Shown here piece by piece: positions 20,808-30,549 of a stretch of DNA of 64,000 bases (position 1 is the stretch's first letter; every line of letters begins with the position of its first letter). This DNA is from Acidiphilium acidophilum (GTDB lineage: Bacteria > Pseudomonadota > Alphaproteobacteria > Acetobacterales > Acetobacteraceae): the NCBI RefSeq assembly GCF_033842475.1, contig NZ_JAWXYB010000018.1, forward strand, positions 2,029,501 through 2,093,500. The letters are read 5' to 3'. The position numbers and the translations under genes are program-made. Under the pieces are notes generated by a model. The model saw only the letters and a program-made list of their open reading frames with translations, searched no databases and was not told the DNA's origin.

Positions 20808-20843
20808 CCGGACCTCCACGCGCCCCGAAAGGTGCCATCGAGA

Positions 20844-23800
20844 TCAGCTTTCCTGCGGCACGTGGTGGATCGCCGGGTTGCGTTGCGGCGTGGCGCGGCG
20901 AAGGGTCGCGCCGAACCACTGGTAGAACGCCGGCACCGCGAAGAGCGAGACCAGCGAACCAAAGGCGAGGCCGCAGATGATCACCAGCCCCATCGAGAAG
21001 CGCGCCTCGGCACCGCCGCCGGAGGCGAACACCAGCGGCAGCGCGCCGGCGATCATGGCCGCGACGGTCATCAGGATCGGGCGCAGGCGGAGTTCGGATG
21101 CCTTGATCACCGCCTCGGCCTTGCTCAGCCCCTCTTCCATCTGGATCACCCGGGCGAACTGAACGATCAGGATGCCCTGTTTGCTCACCAGCCCCATCAG
21201 CATGATCATGCCGACTTCCGAATAGATGTTGATGGTGGAGAGCCCAAGGGCGATCGGCACCACCGCCCCCACCAGGGTCATCGGCACGGCGGTCAGCACC
21301 ACCAGCGCGTCGCGGAAGCTTTCGAACTGGGCGGAGAGCACCAGAAACACGATCAGCAGCGCGAAGGCGAAGGTGACGATGAAGGCGTTGCCCTGCTGCT
21401 CGAACTGCCGCGAAACGCCGCCGTAATGGATCTGATCGGTCGAGGGCAGGGTTGTCTTCGCCGTGGTCTTGAGAAAGCTCAGCGCCTGACCGAGCGAGAC
21501 GCCGGGAGCCGGGTTACCCTGAATGGTGACCGAGTTGAGCTGCTGGAACTGAGGCAGAAAATCGGGTGCCGGGGCGTGTTGCAGGGACACGAACGTCGAG
21601 ATCGGCACCATCGCACCGCTGCTCGAGCGCAGGTCGTAATCGCGCAGAAAGTCGGGGTTGGCCCGCAATTTCGGCGGCACCTGCGGCGTCACCCGGTAGC
21701 TCAGCCCGTTCATGCTGTAATAGTTGACATAATTGCCCCCGAGCAGGGCGCCCAGATTGGTGCCGATCTCGGCCATGCTGAAGCCCATCGAGGCCGCGAG
21801 CTTGCGGTTGATATGAATGGTCACCTGCTCGTTGTTGAATTTCAGGTCCTTGTCGACGAAGGAGAACAAACCGCTCTTATGCGCGGCGGCGATGATTTTC
21901 GCGGCTGCCTGATCGAGCGCATGATAGCCGCCGGTGCCGGTGATGACGAACTGAACCGGCAACCCGACCGCGGCGCCCGGCAAAGGCGGCAGACCGAAGG
22001 CCGAGAGCTTCATGCCCGGCACATTGGCCGAGAGTTTCTGCACCTCGGTGCGGACCTGCTGCGTCGTCGTGCTGCCGCGCTTGGGTTTGAGTACCAAGCC
22101 GGCGACCATTTCGTTGTCGAGCAGCATGCCGCCGACGCCGATGCCGTTGACCACGAAGGAGTTTTCCTTCGACGGGATTTTGTCGAACACCGCCGAGGTC
22201 AGGTATTTGTCGTAGGCATTCATGTATTGCAGCGTCGCGGTCGGCGGCCCGATGCCGTTGACGTAAACGATGCCCTGATCCGCCGGCGGGGCGAGTTCGC
22301 TCTTGCTGATGTTGAACAGCGGCAGCAGGCCGATTGCCAGAAGTGCCGCCGCCACCACAATCGCGGGCCAGACCCGGAAGCTCGCGCGCAGCGCCCGGCT
22401 GTAACCATCGCGCAGGCGGTTGAACACCCGGTCGATCGCCTGCGCCGCGCGGCCCGGTTCACCATGCTTGAGAAAGCGCGAGGACAGCATCGGCGCGAGG
22501 GTGAGGGCAACGACCAGCGAGAGGATGACGGTGCCGACGATGGTGAAGGCGAACTCGCTGAACAGGCTGCCGATCAATCCTCCGAGCAGGCCGAGCGGGG
22601 CGAACACCGCGACGATCGTGGTCGCCATCACCAGGATCGGGCTGGTCAGCTCCCGGGCCGACAGGATCGCCGCATCGATCGGGCTGAGGCCGCCTTCGAT
22701 ATGGCGATGGACGTTTTCGACCATGATGATGCTGTCATCGACCACGAGGCCGATCGCGAGAACCATGGCGAGCAGGGTCAGGATGTTGATGGTGAACCCC
22801 AGCGCCATCATGATCGTGCCGGTGCCGAGCAGGGCGATCGGGATCGCGATCGCCGGGATCGCCAGCGCGCGGAAGGAGCCGAGGAAACCGTAGATCACCA
22901 CGATGACGATGCCGAGCGCGATCGCGATGTCGAGCAGCACCTCATCGATCGAGGAGCTGATGAAGGACGCGCCGTTATAAAGGACGAAGCCCTTCATCCC
23001 CACCGGCATCGCGGGCTTGAGTTTTTTCATCGTCGCGACGACGCCTTTGGCAACATCGAGCGAGTTGCTGCCCGGTGCCGCCATCACGCCGATACTGACC
23101 GAGGGGGTTCCGTTGAGCAGCACCGATGAATTGTAGGTCTGCGCGCCGAGTTCGACCTTCGCGACCTGATCGAGATAAATCGGCGTCCCGCCTTTATAGG
23201 CGACGATCAGATGATCGAACGAGGATGGTTTGTGCATCGAGGTATCCGCCGTCAGATTGACCGCGAAATACTTGCCCCGGGCACGGCCCACGGCGGCGAC
23301 GTAGTCGTTCTTTTTCAGGGCGTCGTCGATTTCGGCCGGTGTCACGCCGAGCACCGCCATTTCGTGCGGGTTGAGCCAGACGCGCATCGAGAAGGTGTTG
23401 CCGTTCGGGCCGGTGCCGGGCGGCAGGATCGAGGTCAGGCCGATGCCCTTGACGGATTCGATCGCCGGCTGAACCACGCGGGTGAGATAGTCGGTGACCT
23501 GCTGCTGGGTATAGTTTTTTCCCGAGAAGTTCAGATACATCAGGTCGGCACCCGAACCCGATATTTCCTGCACGATCGGCAGCATCACGCCTTTCGGTAA
23601 CTGGTTGAGGACCGAGTTCACCTTGGTCTGCACCTGGGTGAGCGCCGCGTTCGGGTTCTGGCCCATCTGCATGTACACCGTGACGATCGAAAGCCCTTCC
23701 TCGCTGATTGCTGTCATGTAGTTGATGCCGGGCGCCTGACCGATCGCCTTTTCCATCGGCGCGGTGACGAAGGCGGTCACGGTTTTCGGCGAAGCCCCAA

Positions 23801-23954
23801 AGTAATGGGTGGTGATGACGACCGTGGTGTTCACGGTCGGCGGATATTCGGTGATCGGCATCGAGACCAGCGATTTGATGCCGAACATCAGGATCGCGAG
23901 GCTCAGACTGATCGCGAGGATCGGCCGGCGAATGAACAGCGAGGTGAAGTTCAC
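20844..23954 (-). CDS. RND multidrug efflux pump, inner-membrane subunit (HAE1 family)
   Basis: A 1036-aa AcrB/MexB-type proton antiporter. TM1 follows MNFTSLFIRRPILAISLSLA. The proton-relay pair D406/D407 lies in IGLVVDDSIIMVENVHRHIE. Two large periplasmic loops and two halves of six helices fit the family length. As a trimer it would move drugs or hydrophobic compounds from periplasm or membrane into the outer-membrane channel. The start overlaps the stop of the adaptor gene (ATGA) and the three pump genes form one operon read leftwards. Substrates cannot be told from the sequence. Confidence 0.95.
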   Translation of the reverse strand: MNFTSLFIRRPILAISLSLAILMFGIKSLVSMPITEYPPTVNTTVVITTHYFGASPKTVTAFVTAPMEKAIGQAPGINYMTAISEEGLSIVTVYMQMGQNPNAALTQVQTKVNSVLNQLPKGVMLPIVQEISGSGADLMYLNFSGKNYTQQQVTDYLTRVVQPAIESVKGIGLTSILPPGTGPNGNTFSMRVWLNPHEMAVLGVTPAEIDDALKKNDYVAAVGRARGKYFAVNLTADTSMHKPSSFDHLIVAYKGGTPIYLDQVAKVELGAQTYNSSVLLNGTPSVSIGVMAAPGSNSLDVAKGVVATMKKLKPAMPVGMKGFVLYNGASFISSSIDEVLLDIAIALGIVIVVIYGFLGSFRALAIPAIAIPIALLGTGTIMMALGFTINILTLLAMVLAIGLVVDDSIIMVENVHRHIEGGLSPIDAAILSARELTSPILVMATTIVAVFAPLGLLGGLIGSLFSEFAFTIVGTVILSLVVALTLAPMLSSRFLKHGEPGRAAQAIDRVFNRLRDGYSRALRASFRVWPAIVVAAALLAIGLLPLFNISKSELAPPADQGIVYVNGIGPPTATLQYMNAYDKYLTSAVFDKIPSKENSFVVNGIGVGGMLLDNEMVAGLVLKPKRGSTTTQQVRTEVQKLSANVPGMKLSAFGLPPLPGAAVGLPVQFVITGTGGYHALDQAAAKIIAAAHKSGLFSFVDKDLKFNNEQVTIHINRKLAASMGFSMAEIGTNLGALLGGNYVNYYSMNGLSYRVTPQVPPKLRANPDFLRDYDLRSSSGAMVPISTFVSLQHAPAPDFLPQFQQLNSVTIQGNPAPGVSLGQALSFLKTTAKTTLPSTDQIHYGGVSRQFEQQGNAFIVTFAFALLIVFLVLSAQFESFRDALVVLTAVPMTLVGAVVPIALGLSTINIYSEVGMIMLMGLVSKQGILIVQFARVIQMEEGLSKAEAVIKASELRLRPILMTVAAMIAGALPLVFASGGGAEARFSMGLVIICGLAFGSLVSLFAVPAFYQWFGATLRRATPQRNPAIHHVPQES

Positions 23955-25042
23955 GATTGCGCCTCCAGCGAGACGGCGTTGTTGATGATCACCTTGTCGC
24001 CCGAGTGGAGCTTCACCTGACCGGCGGTGACGACGTTCATCCCCGGCTTGACGCCGCTCAGCACTTCGACGCGGCCACCGAACTGGGCGCCGACCTTGAC
24101 CGGTTGTTCACGCGCGATGTCCTTGCCGCCGGATCGGTCGACGACATAGACGAAATCGCCGAACGTGTTGAACGAAACCGCGACCATCGGCACGGTGACC
24201 ACCGGTTTCGCGGTGGCACTCTCGATGGTGACCATGGTGAACATGCCCGGGAACAGGCCGGCCTGATCGTGGATCACGGCGCGCACCGACATCGCGCGGC
24301 TCTTCATCGAAACATGGCTGTCGACCGCAGTGACATGAGCGGTGACGTGGCGTGTCGCATCCCCGGCATGCACCGCGATACTTACCGGCGCGCCGATGTG
24401 AACGAGGGCGATATCCTTCTGCGGGATCGAGAAATCGACGTACAATTGATCGAGGTTTTCCAGATCGGTGATGATGTCGCCGGGATGGACGTAGGCCCCG
24501 GCATCGAGCGTGCGCAGACCGGCGACGCCCGCAAACGGCGCGGTGATGGTGTATTGCGCGAGCGACTGCTTGAGCGCGGCCACGGCTGCCTGATCGCTTT
24601 TGTACGCGTAGGTCGCGGTGTCGTAATTGGCCTGCGAGGTGCCTTTGACGCCGTAGAGCCCGCGCTGGCGGTTCGCATCGATCGCGGCAAGATGAGCTTT
24701 CGCCTCGGCCTGTTCGAGCTGCCCCGGCAGCGCCCCGGCATTCAGCGTCAGCAGGACCTGCCCGGCCTTCACCTTCATGCCGGAGTGAAAACCGACGCTC
24801 TCCACCACACCGCCGACCGCACTGCTGATCGGTGCGCCCTGCACCGCCATGATCTGGCCGACCGCGCTGCTGGACTCGGCATGGTTCACCGTCGTGACCG
24901 GCGCATCCGATACCACCACCGCCGGATCGGCCGAGGCGGCCAGCTTCCGATGGACCTGATCCTCCTGATACCGATGCAGTCCGAACACGATGCCGAACAG
25001 AACGACAACCGCCAGCACGGCAACTATGACAGCACGCTTCAT
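23951..25042 (-). CDS. RND efflux periplasmic adaptor (membrane-fusion protein)
   Basis: A 363-aa protein with an N-terminal membrane anchor (RAVIVAVLAVVVLFGIVFGL). It shows the biotinyl-lipoyl-like half motifs (GGVVESVGFHSGMKVKAGQV and ITAPFAGVAGLRTLDAGAYV), a short helical hairpin between them, and beta-barrel and membrane-proximal domains. It would link the inner-membrane pump to the outer-membrane channel. It overlaps the channel gene upstream and the pump gene downstream by 4 bp each, so the three products are made together in this order: channel, adaptor, pump. Confidence 0.92.
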   Translation of the reverse strand: MKRAVIVAVLAVVVLFGIVFGLHRYQEDQVHRKLAASADPAVVVSDAPVTTVNHAESSSAVGQIMAVQGAPISSAVGGVVESVGFHSGMKVKAGQVLLTLNAGALPGQLEQAEAKAHLAAIDANRQRGLYGVKGTSQANYDTATYAYKSDQAAVAALKQSLAQYTITAPFAGVAGLRTLDAGAYVHPGDIITDLENLDQLYVDFSIPQKDIALVHIGAPVSIAVHAGDATRHVTAHVTAVDSHVSMKSRAMSVRAVIHDQAGLFPGMFTMVTIESATAKPVVTVPMVAVSFNTFGDFVYVVDRSGGKDIAREQPVKVGAQFGGRVEVLSGVKPGMNVVTAGQVKLHSGDKVIINNAVSLEAQS

Positions 25043-26562
25043 GACTTGTTCGATCCGTTCGCGTTATCGACAGGGGTGGTGGGTGAGGCATCGCCCATCG
25101 CGACGAACAGGGCGACGATGTCCTGATCGCAGGTGACGCGGGCGGTGAGGGCCGCAACCTGATCGCTCTGGGCGAGCAACTCGGCGTTCAGCAGGGTCTG
25201 GTAGGTGATCGCCCCGGCATCGTAGCGTTCGCGGGCAAGGGTCTGGGCATTGAGGGCGAAGGTGGCGGCGGCCTGACGCTGGGCGAGCGACGCCTCGGCC
25301 CCCTGCAGGCTGCGCAGTGCATCGGCCACCTGGCGGAACGCGAGCAGCACGGTGTTGCGATATTGCGCCGTCGCCTGCTGCCATAAGGCATAGGACGCTT
25401 TTTTATCCGCCGAGAGTTTGCCGCCTTCGAACAGCGGGGCGGCGAACGACGAGGCGAGCGAAAAGATTTCCGAGGCCGGATTGAACAGGGCAACCGCGCT
25501 GCCGGCACCGAATGCGCCGCTGATGTTGAAGCTCGGGTACATCGCCGCCGTCGAGGCATCCACCGCGGCGGAAGCGGCTTTCACCCCGGCCATGGCGGCC
25601 ACGATATCGGGCCGGTGCTCGACCAGGACCGAAGGGATCACCACCGGGATGTTGGTGGGCGGCACGAGATCCTTGAGATCGAATGCCGGCACGGGCTGGT
25701 CCGGCGTCGTGCCGATCAGATAGTCGAGCCGGTGCCGGGCATCGTCCCGCGCTGCGGTGACCAGAGGAAGCTTGGCCTTGCTCGCGGCCAGGACCGCTTT
25801 TTGCTGCTCGACCGATTCATCCGAGATCGCACCGAAGCGATAGTCGCTGTTCATCACGCCGAGGATCTGGGTCTGCGCCTGAACGATGCGGGTGCGCAGC
25901 TTCACCTCGGCCTCATTGCCCGCATAGGAGATCGCGGCGGTCGCGATGTTGCCGGCAAGGAAGATCCGGGCATCGTCGAGTTCGGCGGCGCTGACTTCGG
26001 CACGATCACGGCTGTTGGCGATCAGGTCGGTCTGCAGGCCGAAAACATCCGCGCTGTAGCTGATCTGCCCTTCGGCCGAGGCAAGGGTGAACGGCTTGCC
26101 CGGCACGACGACCCGCCCGCCCACCACCGAGCGGATCGCGGTATTGCGCTGCAACCCGCCCCCCAGCCCGATGGTGGGAAAGAGCGAGCCTTCCTGCGCG
26201 ATGGCGTATTCGTTCGCCGCCGTGAGCGCATGCTTCGCCGCCGCCAGGGTGGGGCTGTGCGAGAACCCCTCGGCGATCAGCATGTTGAGCTGCGGGGCGT
26301 GGAACATTCGCCACCACGCCGCGTTCTGCGTCGCGGTCCAGGACAGGGCCGCGCTCATCGATACCGCGCTGTGCGCGGAATTGGGGTCGTGCGCGCCGTA
26401 ATGCGCGGGGGGCGGCGCGGCAGGGAGCTTCAGGTGCGGGCCGACGGAGCAGGCTGACACACCCAGAGTGAGCAGGAGCACGAGGGGGCGGCGCAACACC
26501 CGCCGGGCCCTCCGGCTCACGATAAAGTCAAACGGAACTGGAAATTGCATTTTTTCGATCAT
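25039..26562 (-). CDS. RND efflux outer-membrane lipoprotein channel (NodT/OprM family)
   Basis: A 507-aa protein. A basic N-terminus leads to a lipoprotein signal, LVLLLTLGVSAC, whose Cys would be lipidated. Two repeated OEP domains follow, with typical text (WWRMFHAPQLNMLIAEGFSH, RPDIVAAMAGVKAASAAVDA, YPSFNISGAFG and a late ERYDAGAITYQTLLNAELLA). The trimer forms the exit duct of the pump. First gene of the operon, it faces the AT-rich divergent region 26563-26779, where direct TTGTAA repeats lie. The start is not certain: ATG codons at residues 1 and 5 are both possible. Confidence 0.9.
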   Translation of the reverse strand: MIEKMQFPVPFDFIVSRRARRVLRRPLVLLLTLGVSACSVGPHLKLPAAPPPAHYGAHDPNSAHSAVSMSAALSWTATQNAAWWRMFHAPQLNMLIAEGFSHSPTLAAAKHALTAANEYAIAQEGSLFPTIGLGGGLQRNTAIRSVVGGRVVVPGKPFTLASAEGQISYSADVFGLQTDLIANSRDRAEVSAAELDDARIFLAGNIATAAISYAGNEAEVKLRTRIVQAQTQILGVMNSDYRFGAISDESVEQQKAVLAASKAKLPLVTAARDDARHRLDYLIGTTPDQPVPAFDLKDLVPPTNIPVVIPSVLVEHRPDIVAAMAGVKAASAAVDASTAAMYPSFNISGAFGAGSAVALFNPASEIFSLASSFAAPLFEGGKLSADKKASYALWQQATAQYRNTVLLAFRQVADALRSLQGAEASLAQRQAAATFALNAQTLARERYDAGAITYQTLLNAELLAQSDQVAALTARVTCDQDIVALFVAMGDASPTTPVDNANGSNKS

Positions 26563-26613
26563 ATCTGCGATGGCCTGCAGTTATGATTTTCCGGCTTGGA
26601 TGTCGATGGTCAA

Positions 26614-26630
26614 TTGTAAGCGGATTGTAA
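26614..26630. promoter_or_regulatory. TTGTAA direct repeats in the divergent promoter region
   Basis: TTGTAA lies at 26614 and 26625, 11 bp apart, with a related TTATAA at 26646. Such 11-bp phased direct repeats are typical targets of OmpR-type regulators. They lie 52-84 bp upstream of the efflux operon start. The response regulator at 27311 is the obvious candidate, by proximity only. Confidence 0.35.
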
Positions 26631-26779
26631 AGAGGTGAAAGCAGATTATAACAGGATGATTTCCAAAACACACTCTTACACTTATTCGCACAAGATGACT
26701 TATTTCTCAGTCCCGTTGGGTCTACATTGAAAATATAGCCGATCAACCCGGTGGATACCCACTCACAAGGAGTTTCATA

Positions 26780-27178
26780 ATGAACAAGCTATCATACGGC
26801 GCCGCTCTGGCGCTCCTGCTCGCCGTCAGCGCCGCAGCCCCGTCGGCCTCGGCCCAGACGCCGGGTGTCGGTAACGGTTCGCCCCAGACCTCGGGCATGA
26901 ACAACGCTGCGGTCAGCGGCGGTATTCCCGGTATGGATGCCGGGCGGTCGGTGACGCCGCCTGCCGGCATCCCCGCCGGTGAACCCCGGCCGGGCAGCAT
27001 GAACGGTGCTGCGGTCACGGGTCATTTCAGCGGGTTCAAGGCGGGACGGCTGCCGGCAAGGCGGGTTGGATCGACGCGCGACATGAACCGTCCCACCGGC
27101 GGGATGAATAACGAGGGCGTGTCAGGCGGATTGCCGGGTATGACCGAATCCCGCACGGTTTCGCACGACGGCAACTGA
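26780..27178 (+). CDS. Small exported protein with GMNN/GMTE repeats
   Basis: A 132-aa precursor with AAGGAG ahead of the ATG. A signal peptide (KLSYGAALALLLAVSAAAPS then ASAQ) precedes a low-complexity chain with loosely repeated units: SGMNNAAVSGGIPGMDAGRS, GSMNGAAVTGHFSGFKAGR and GGMNNEGVSGGLPGMTESRT. The repeated S/GMN-x-AVxGxxxGxxxxR pattern suggests internal duplication. The protein is probably periplasmic or secreted. No function is recognised. It is divergent from the efflux operon and lies ahead of the two-component pair, so it may belong to the same stress response. Confidence 0.65.
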   Translation: MNKLSYGAALALLLAVSAAAPSASAQTPGVGNGSPQTSGMNNAAVSGGIPGMDAGRSVTPPAGIPAGEPRPGSMNGAAVTGHFSGFKAGRLPARRVGSTRDMNRPTGGMNNEGVSGGLPGMTESRTVSHDGN

Positions 27179-27310
27179 TCGGGTGCCGCGCCGGCGGGAC
27201 GTTGATTGTCGTTGTCCGGCATCAATTTCTGGACATCGTCATCCGATCGCGACACATGTGACTTACGACGTCCCTGCCCGCCTTGCTCGAACCGTCAGGA
27301 TTTTGCTGCC

Positions 27311-28045
27311 ATGTCCGCCCAGATCACTCCCGCTCCGGAACCCGTGACCGACACGATCCTGCTGATCGACGACGATGCCCGTCTGCGAACACTGGTCGAA
27401 GACCATTTGACCGAATTCGGCCTGAAGGTTGTCGCGTTGCCGGATGGGCGGAAAATGGTCGAAACGCTGAAGACCAACCAGATCGATCTCGTGATCCTTG
27501 ATCTGGGGTTGCCGTTCGAAGACGGATTGAGCCTGTGCCGCAAAATCCGCGCCGACAGCACGGTGCCGATTCTCATCCTGACGGCACGGGGGGATGAGGT
27601 CGATCGGGTTCTCGGGCTGGAAATGGGGGCGGATGATTATCTGGCCAAACCGTTCAGCCCGCGCGAACTGATCGCGCGGATCAAGGCCATCCTCCGGCGC
27701 GCCCGGATCGTTGCCGCGCCGGCGCGCAAGGAAGTCGAGAATGTGAGCTTCGGGCCGTTCACGTTCGATTTCCAACATCAGAAATTATTCCGCGATGGTC
27801 ATATCGTCGGGATCACGTCGGGCGAGGCGAAACTGCTCGGCATTCTGGTCTCTCATGCGGGGCAGGCGCTTTCACGCCAGCAGATCATGGTGCTGAGCCG
27901 GGGGCGCAGCTATGGTCCGTATGACCGCACGATCGATGTCCAGATTTCCAAACTGCGCAAAACGATCGAGGCCGATCCGGCGGACCCTCAGTTCATCCAG
28001 ACCGTCTGGGGCGAGGGTTACGTGTTCTATACCGACATGCCTTGA
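27311..28045 (+). CDS. OmpR-family response regulator
   Basis: A 244-aa protein. ATG 27311 is preferred over an upstream in-frame start at 27206 because the receiver domain begins 13 residues later. The receiver has the acidic cluster D20-D22, the phospho-acceptor D64 in VILDLGLP, T91 and K113 in YLAKPF. The C-terminal winged helix (residues about 145-240) contains RTIDVQISKLRKTIEADP and VWGEGYVF, as in OmpR. It binds DNA when phosphorylated by the kinase 17 bp downstream. The neighbouring RND operon and small exported gene are plausible targets. Confidence 0.93.
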   Translation: MSAQITPAPEPVTDTILLIDDDARLRTLVEDHLTEFGLKVVALPDGRKMVETLKTNQIDLVILDLGLPFEDGLSLCRKIRADSTVPILILTARGDEVDRVLGLEMGADDYLAKPFSPRELIARIKAILRRARIVAAPARKEVENVSFGPFTFDFQHQKLFRDGHIVGITSGEAKLLGILVSHAGQALSRQQIMVLSRGRSYGPYDRTIDVQISKLRKTIEADPADPQFIQTVWGEGYVFYTDMP

Positions 28046-28061
28046 CGCGGTTGTTGCCGCG

Positions 28062-29396
28062 ATGATCCGCCGACGCGGATTTACGACGATGCAGCGGGCG
28101 GTGCTGTTGCTGCTCGGTCTGTTCATCGCGACCGAGGCCACGGTCGTTGTTTTGTTTCATGTCTATGTGATCGAACCGGCGGCGACCCGGTTTGCGGAAA
28201 TCCTGATCGACGCGACGCAGGCCCCTGCCCTTCCGGCACGTTCGACGCCCGGCGCGATTGCATCATCGGGTCAGCGATTGCTGTTCAGCCGGGAGGCGGC
28301 GCCGGGGCATCTGCCGAATAATTATTTTCTGGCCCAGACCGCGCGCGATATCGCCTCGATGACCGGCGGGGGGCAGATGCGGATCAGCCCTGATCTGGGG
28401 GCGCGGAAGGGTATTGTGTGGATCAGGCGGCCGGGCGCGCCGGCATGGATCGGGTTTCCGGTTTCGCGGTTCAATTTCGGGGCGTCGAATTTCGTTCTGC
28501 TGCGGCTCATCGTTCTGTTCGGCTTCACCTTTCTCGGCTCCGTGGTGATTGTGCGGGAGATCAACCGGCCGCTCGCGCGGCTTGCGGCTCTGGCTCATCA
28601 ATGGGGCAAGGGGGATCAGATTTTCGAGATGGCGCCGTTCGGCGGGCCGGATGAAATCCGCCAGGTCGAAACGGCGATTCGCGGCATGGCGGCGGATTTG
28701 CGCGCGCTTTACGATGAACATTCGGTGCTGCTCACCGGGATTTCGCACGAGTTGAGAACGCCGCTGTCGCGTCTGCTGCTGGTGCTGCATCTGCCGGATG
28801 CCAAGCTTCTCGCGCACAAGCAGGCGATGTTCGACGATGTCGCTGAAATGGACGAGACGCTCCGGAAATTTCTGGCGCTGGTTCGCAATGACAGCCAGGA
28901 ACGGAGCATGACCGCGAGCCTCGCGCCGTTTCTGGCCGAGATGAGCGAGATCGGGCGGGAGCGGTATAATCTCGATGTCGTCGCGACGCTGCCGGATTTG
29001 CCGCCGGTTGCGTTCAAGCCGCTGGCACTCGAACGGCTCGTGCGCAACCTGTTCGACAATTCGGCCCGCTATGGGGCGGATGCGATCCGGATCACGGCGG
29101 TCACGACGGCCGAGTCGGTCAAGCTCGCGTTTACCGATAACGGCCCCGGCCTGCCGACCGCCGATGAAACCGATGATGCTTTCAGTGCGCGCAGCGCCCG
29201 ATCGGGTTCCGGCGTCGGGATGTTGCTGTGCCGCCGGATCGCGACTTTGCATGGCGGGAGCATCGAGTTCGTCAATGCTCCCGAAGGCGGGCTCAGCGCC
29301 TGCCTGACTTTGCCCCGCGCCGATGTGAGACGGGGCCTGTCGCCGGGGGGCAAAACCGAAAGCCGCGACCGGCGGCGGGGGCCGATGGTCACGTAG
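28062..29396 (+). CDS. EnvZ-like sensor histidine kinase
   Basis: A 444-aa inner-membrane kinase; ATG 28062 starts 17 bp after the regulator stop. TM1 (RAVLLLLGLFIATEATVVVL), a periplasmic sensor loop of about 105 residues and TM2 (FVLLRLIVLFGFTFLGSVVI) are followed by a HAMP segment. The H-box GISHELRTPLSRL carries H229. The ATPase domain shows the N-box ERLVRNLFDNSARY, G1 FTDNGPGL and G2 GSGVGMLLCRRIA. It phosphorylates the OmpR-type partner. The periplasmic loop gives no clue to the signal. Confidence 0.92.
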   Translation: MIRRRGFTTMQRAVLLLLGLFIATEATVVVLFHVYVIEPAATRFAEILIDATQAPALPARSTPGAIASSGQRLLFSREAAPGHLPNNYFLAQTARDIASMTGGGQMRISPDLGARKGIVWIRRPGAPAWIGFPVSRFNFGASNFVLLRLIVLFGFTFLGSVVIVREINRPLARLAALAHQWGKGDQIFEMAPFGGPDEIRQVETAIRGMAADLRALYDEHSVLLTGISHELRTPLSRLLLVLHLPDAKLLAHKQAMFDDVAEMDETLRKFLALVRNDSQERSMTASLAPFLAEMSEIGRERYNLDVVATLPDLPPVAFKPLALERLVRNLFDNSARYGADAIRITAVTTAESVKLAFTDNGPGLPTADETDDAFSARSARSGSGVGMLLCRRIATLHGGSIEFVNAPEGGLSACLTLPRADVRRGLSPGGKTESRDRRRGPMVT

Positions 29397-29473
29397 AGGG
29401 TCGCACCGGGCCGGGAACGCGGAGGTTTTCGTCCATTTTGTTGCGATATCGTAATGACATGGACGTGGTTCGG

Positions 29474-30166
29474 CTATTTCGGGTGGACGATGAAGAAATC
29501 GGGTGGGGTGAACCAGGGGTTATGGGTTTGGGCGCGGGGGCTGAAGGTGTGGTCGAGGAGTGATTGGATGGCATCGAGCGTGGGGGCGCGGAGTGGGGGG
29601 TCGGGGGGTTTGGGGATTCGTGGGTGTGGGTTTTGCTGGCGGGGTTTGGTGGATGGGTTGCGTAATAGAGGGTGGGGTTTGGATTGAAGGGCGTCCTGCG
29701 GATGGGTTGGGGGGATCATGCGGTAGATCAAGGTGAGGTCGATGCCGAGGAGGTGGCAGAGGGGGCGGAGGATGCGGCCGATGCGGGGGTCGCTCGCGAT
29801 GAGGGATTCGGTTTCGGGCTCGCAGAGGAACTGGCGGAGGGTTTGGGCGTGGGCGTTGGCTTCGGGGAGAGGTTGGGCGATCCAGCCGAAGCGGCGGGGT
29901 AGAACAGGGGGTGGTTTGGGGGTGGATTTGCGTGGGGCGCGGGGCGCGGCGATGCGGCGGGGCTTGGTGCGCTCGGCCTCGATGCGGGCGAGCAGGTCGC
30001 GCAGGCGGGTGGTGAGGCGGGAGAGGCGACCGTAGAGCAGCAGGCCGAGCGGGGTGGGCAGACGCGCGGGACAGCCCTGCACCTTCACGCTGGCGGCGGC
30101 GATGGTCTGCTTCAGGCGATCTATGAAGCCCGCGAAACGGGTGAAGAGGGGTGAGGCCGCGTTCAT
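29474..30166 (-). CDS. Hypothetical protein with Pro-rich C-terminus
   Basis: A 230-aa basic protein starting at ATG. The N-terminal part is helical (LFTRFAGFIDRLKQTIAAAS, RLSRLTTRLRDLLARIEAER). The centre has FGWIAQPLPEANAHAQTLRQ followed by LRQFLCEPETESLIASDPRI, a globular segment seen in short uncharacterised proteins of acetic acid bacteria as far as I recall. The last 70 residues are rich in Pro and Lys. Base composition is host-like, and the gene marks the left edge of the AT-rich acquired segment. No function is assigned. Confidence 0.6.
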   Translation of the reverse strand: MNAASPLFTRFAGFIDRLKQTIAAASVKVQGCPARLPTPLGLLLYGRLSRLTTRLRDLLARIEAERTKPRRIAAPRAPRKSTPKPPPVLPRRFGWIAQPLPEANAHAQTLRQFLCEPETESLIASDPRIGRILRPLCHLLGIDLTLIYRMIPPTHPQDALQSKPHPLLRNPSTKPRQQNPHPRIPKPPDPPLRAPTLDAIQSLLDHTFSPRAQTHNPWFTPPDFFIVHPK

Positions 30167-30508
30167 GCTGACGTTAGAGCATGAGCGGTGGGGGGTGGGA
30201 AAGAGTTAGTTCTGGTGACGGGCAATTTTTGGTGGGTGTGAGGCGGCGGAATAATCGCGGTTGCCTTTCGGTTGGGTCTTGGCGGTGCCAGAGTTTCGGA
30301 CTCGATGTTTGCTGGCGGCGAGCGTTGATGGGTATCAAGGGATATTCACATTACGTTTACTTCGAGCAAGCGTATTCTCTTTTGGGGCAACTTGGGGACT
30401 TCCCACAACACCCACAATGTATGTAGATAGATGGTGGCAGGTAATATCATCTCATGCGCACTGATCCCTATTTGTCGCAACCCCATTTTTATCGAGAGAC
30501 TTGGCGTA
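30167..30508. other. Gene-free leader ahead of the dCTP deaminase gene
   Basis: This 342-bp stretch passes from host-like GC content to AT-rich DNA and holds no frame that I can support. In described AvcID systems a small inhibitory RNA, AvcI, is encoded 5' of the deaminase gene, so an RNA gene could be here. I could not identify one from structure alone. Confidence 0.3.
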
Positions 30509-30549
30509 ATGAATGAAGGAACGGAGGCTCAGAAGATAGCGGAGGCTTT

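Noticed and set aside
20601-23129. 842-codon open frame opposite the RND pump gene
   Set aside because: Very rich in Arg, Asp, His and Gly with no motif; it mirrors the codon bias of the real gene on the other strand, which has full family similarity.
26528-26746. 72-codon minus-strand frame over the efflux promoter
   Set aside because: It lies in AT-rich intergenic DNA holding the TTGTAA repeats and overlaps the start of the channel gene; no family likeness.
30181-30426. 81-codon frame ahead of the deaminase
   Set aside because: No ribosome site, mixed composition across the GC shift and no recognisable motif.
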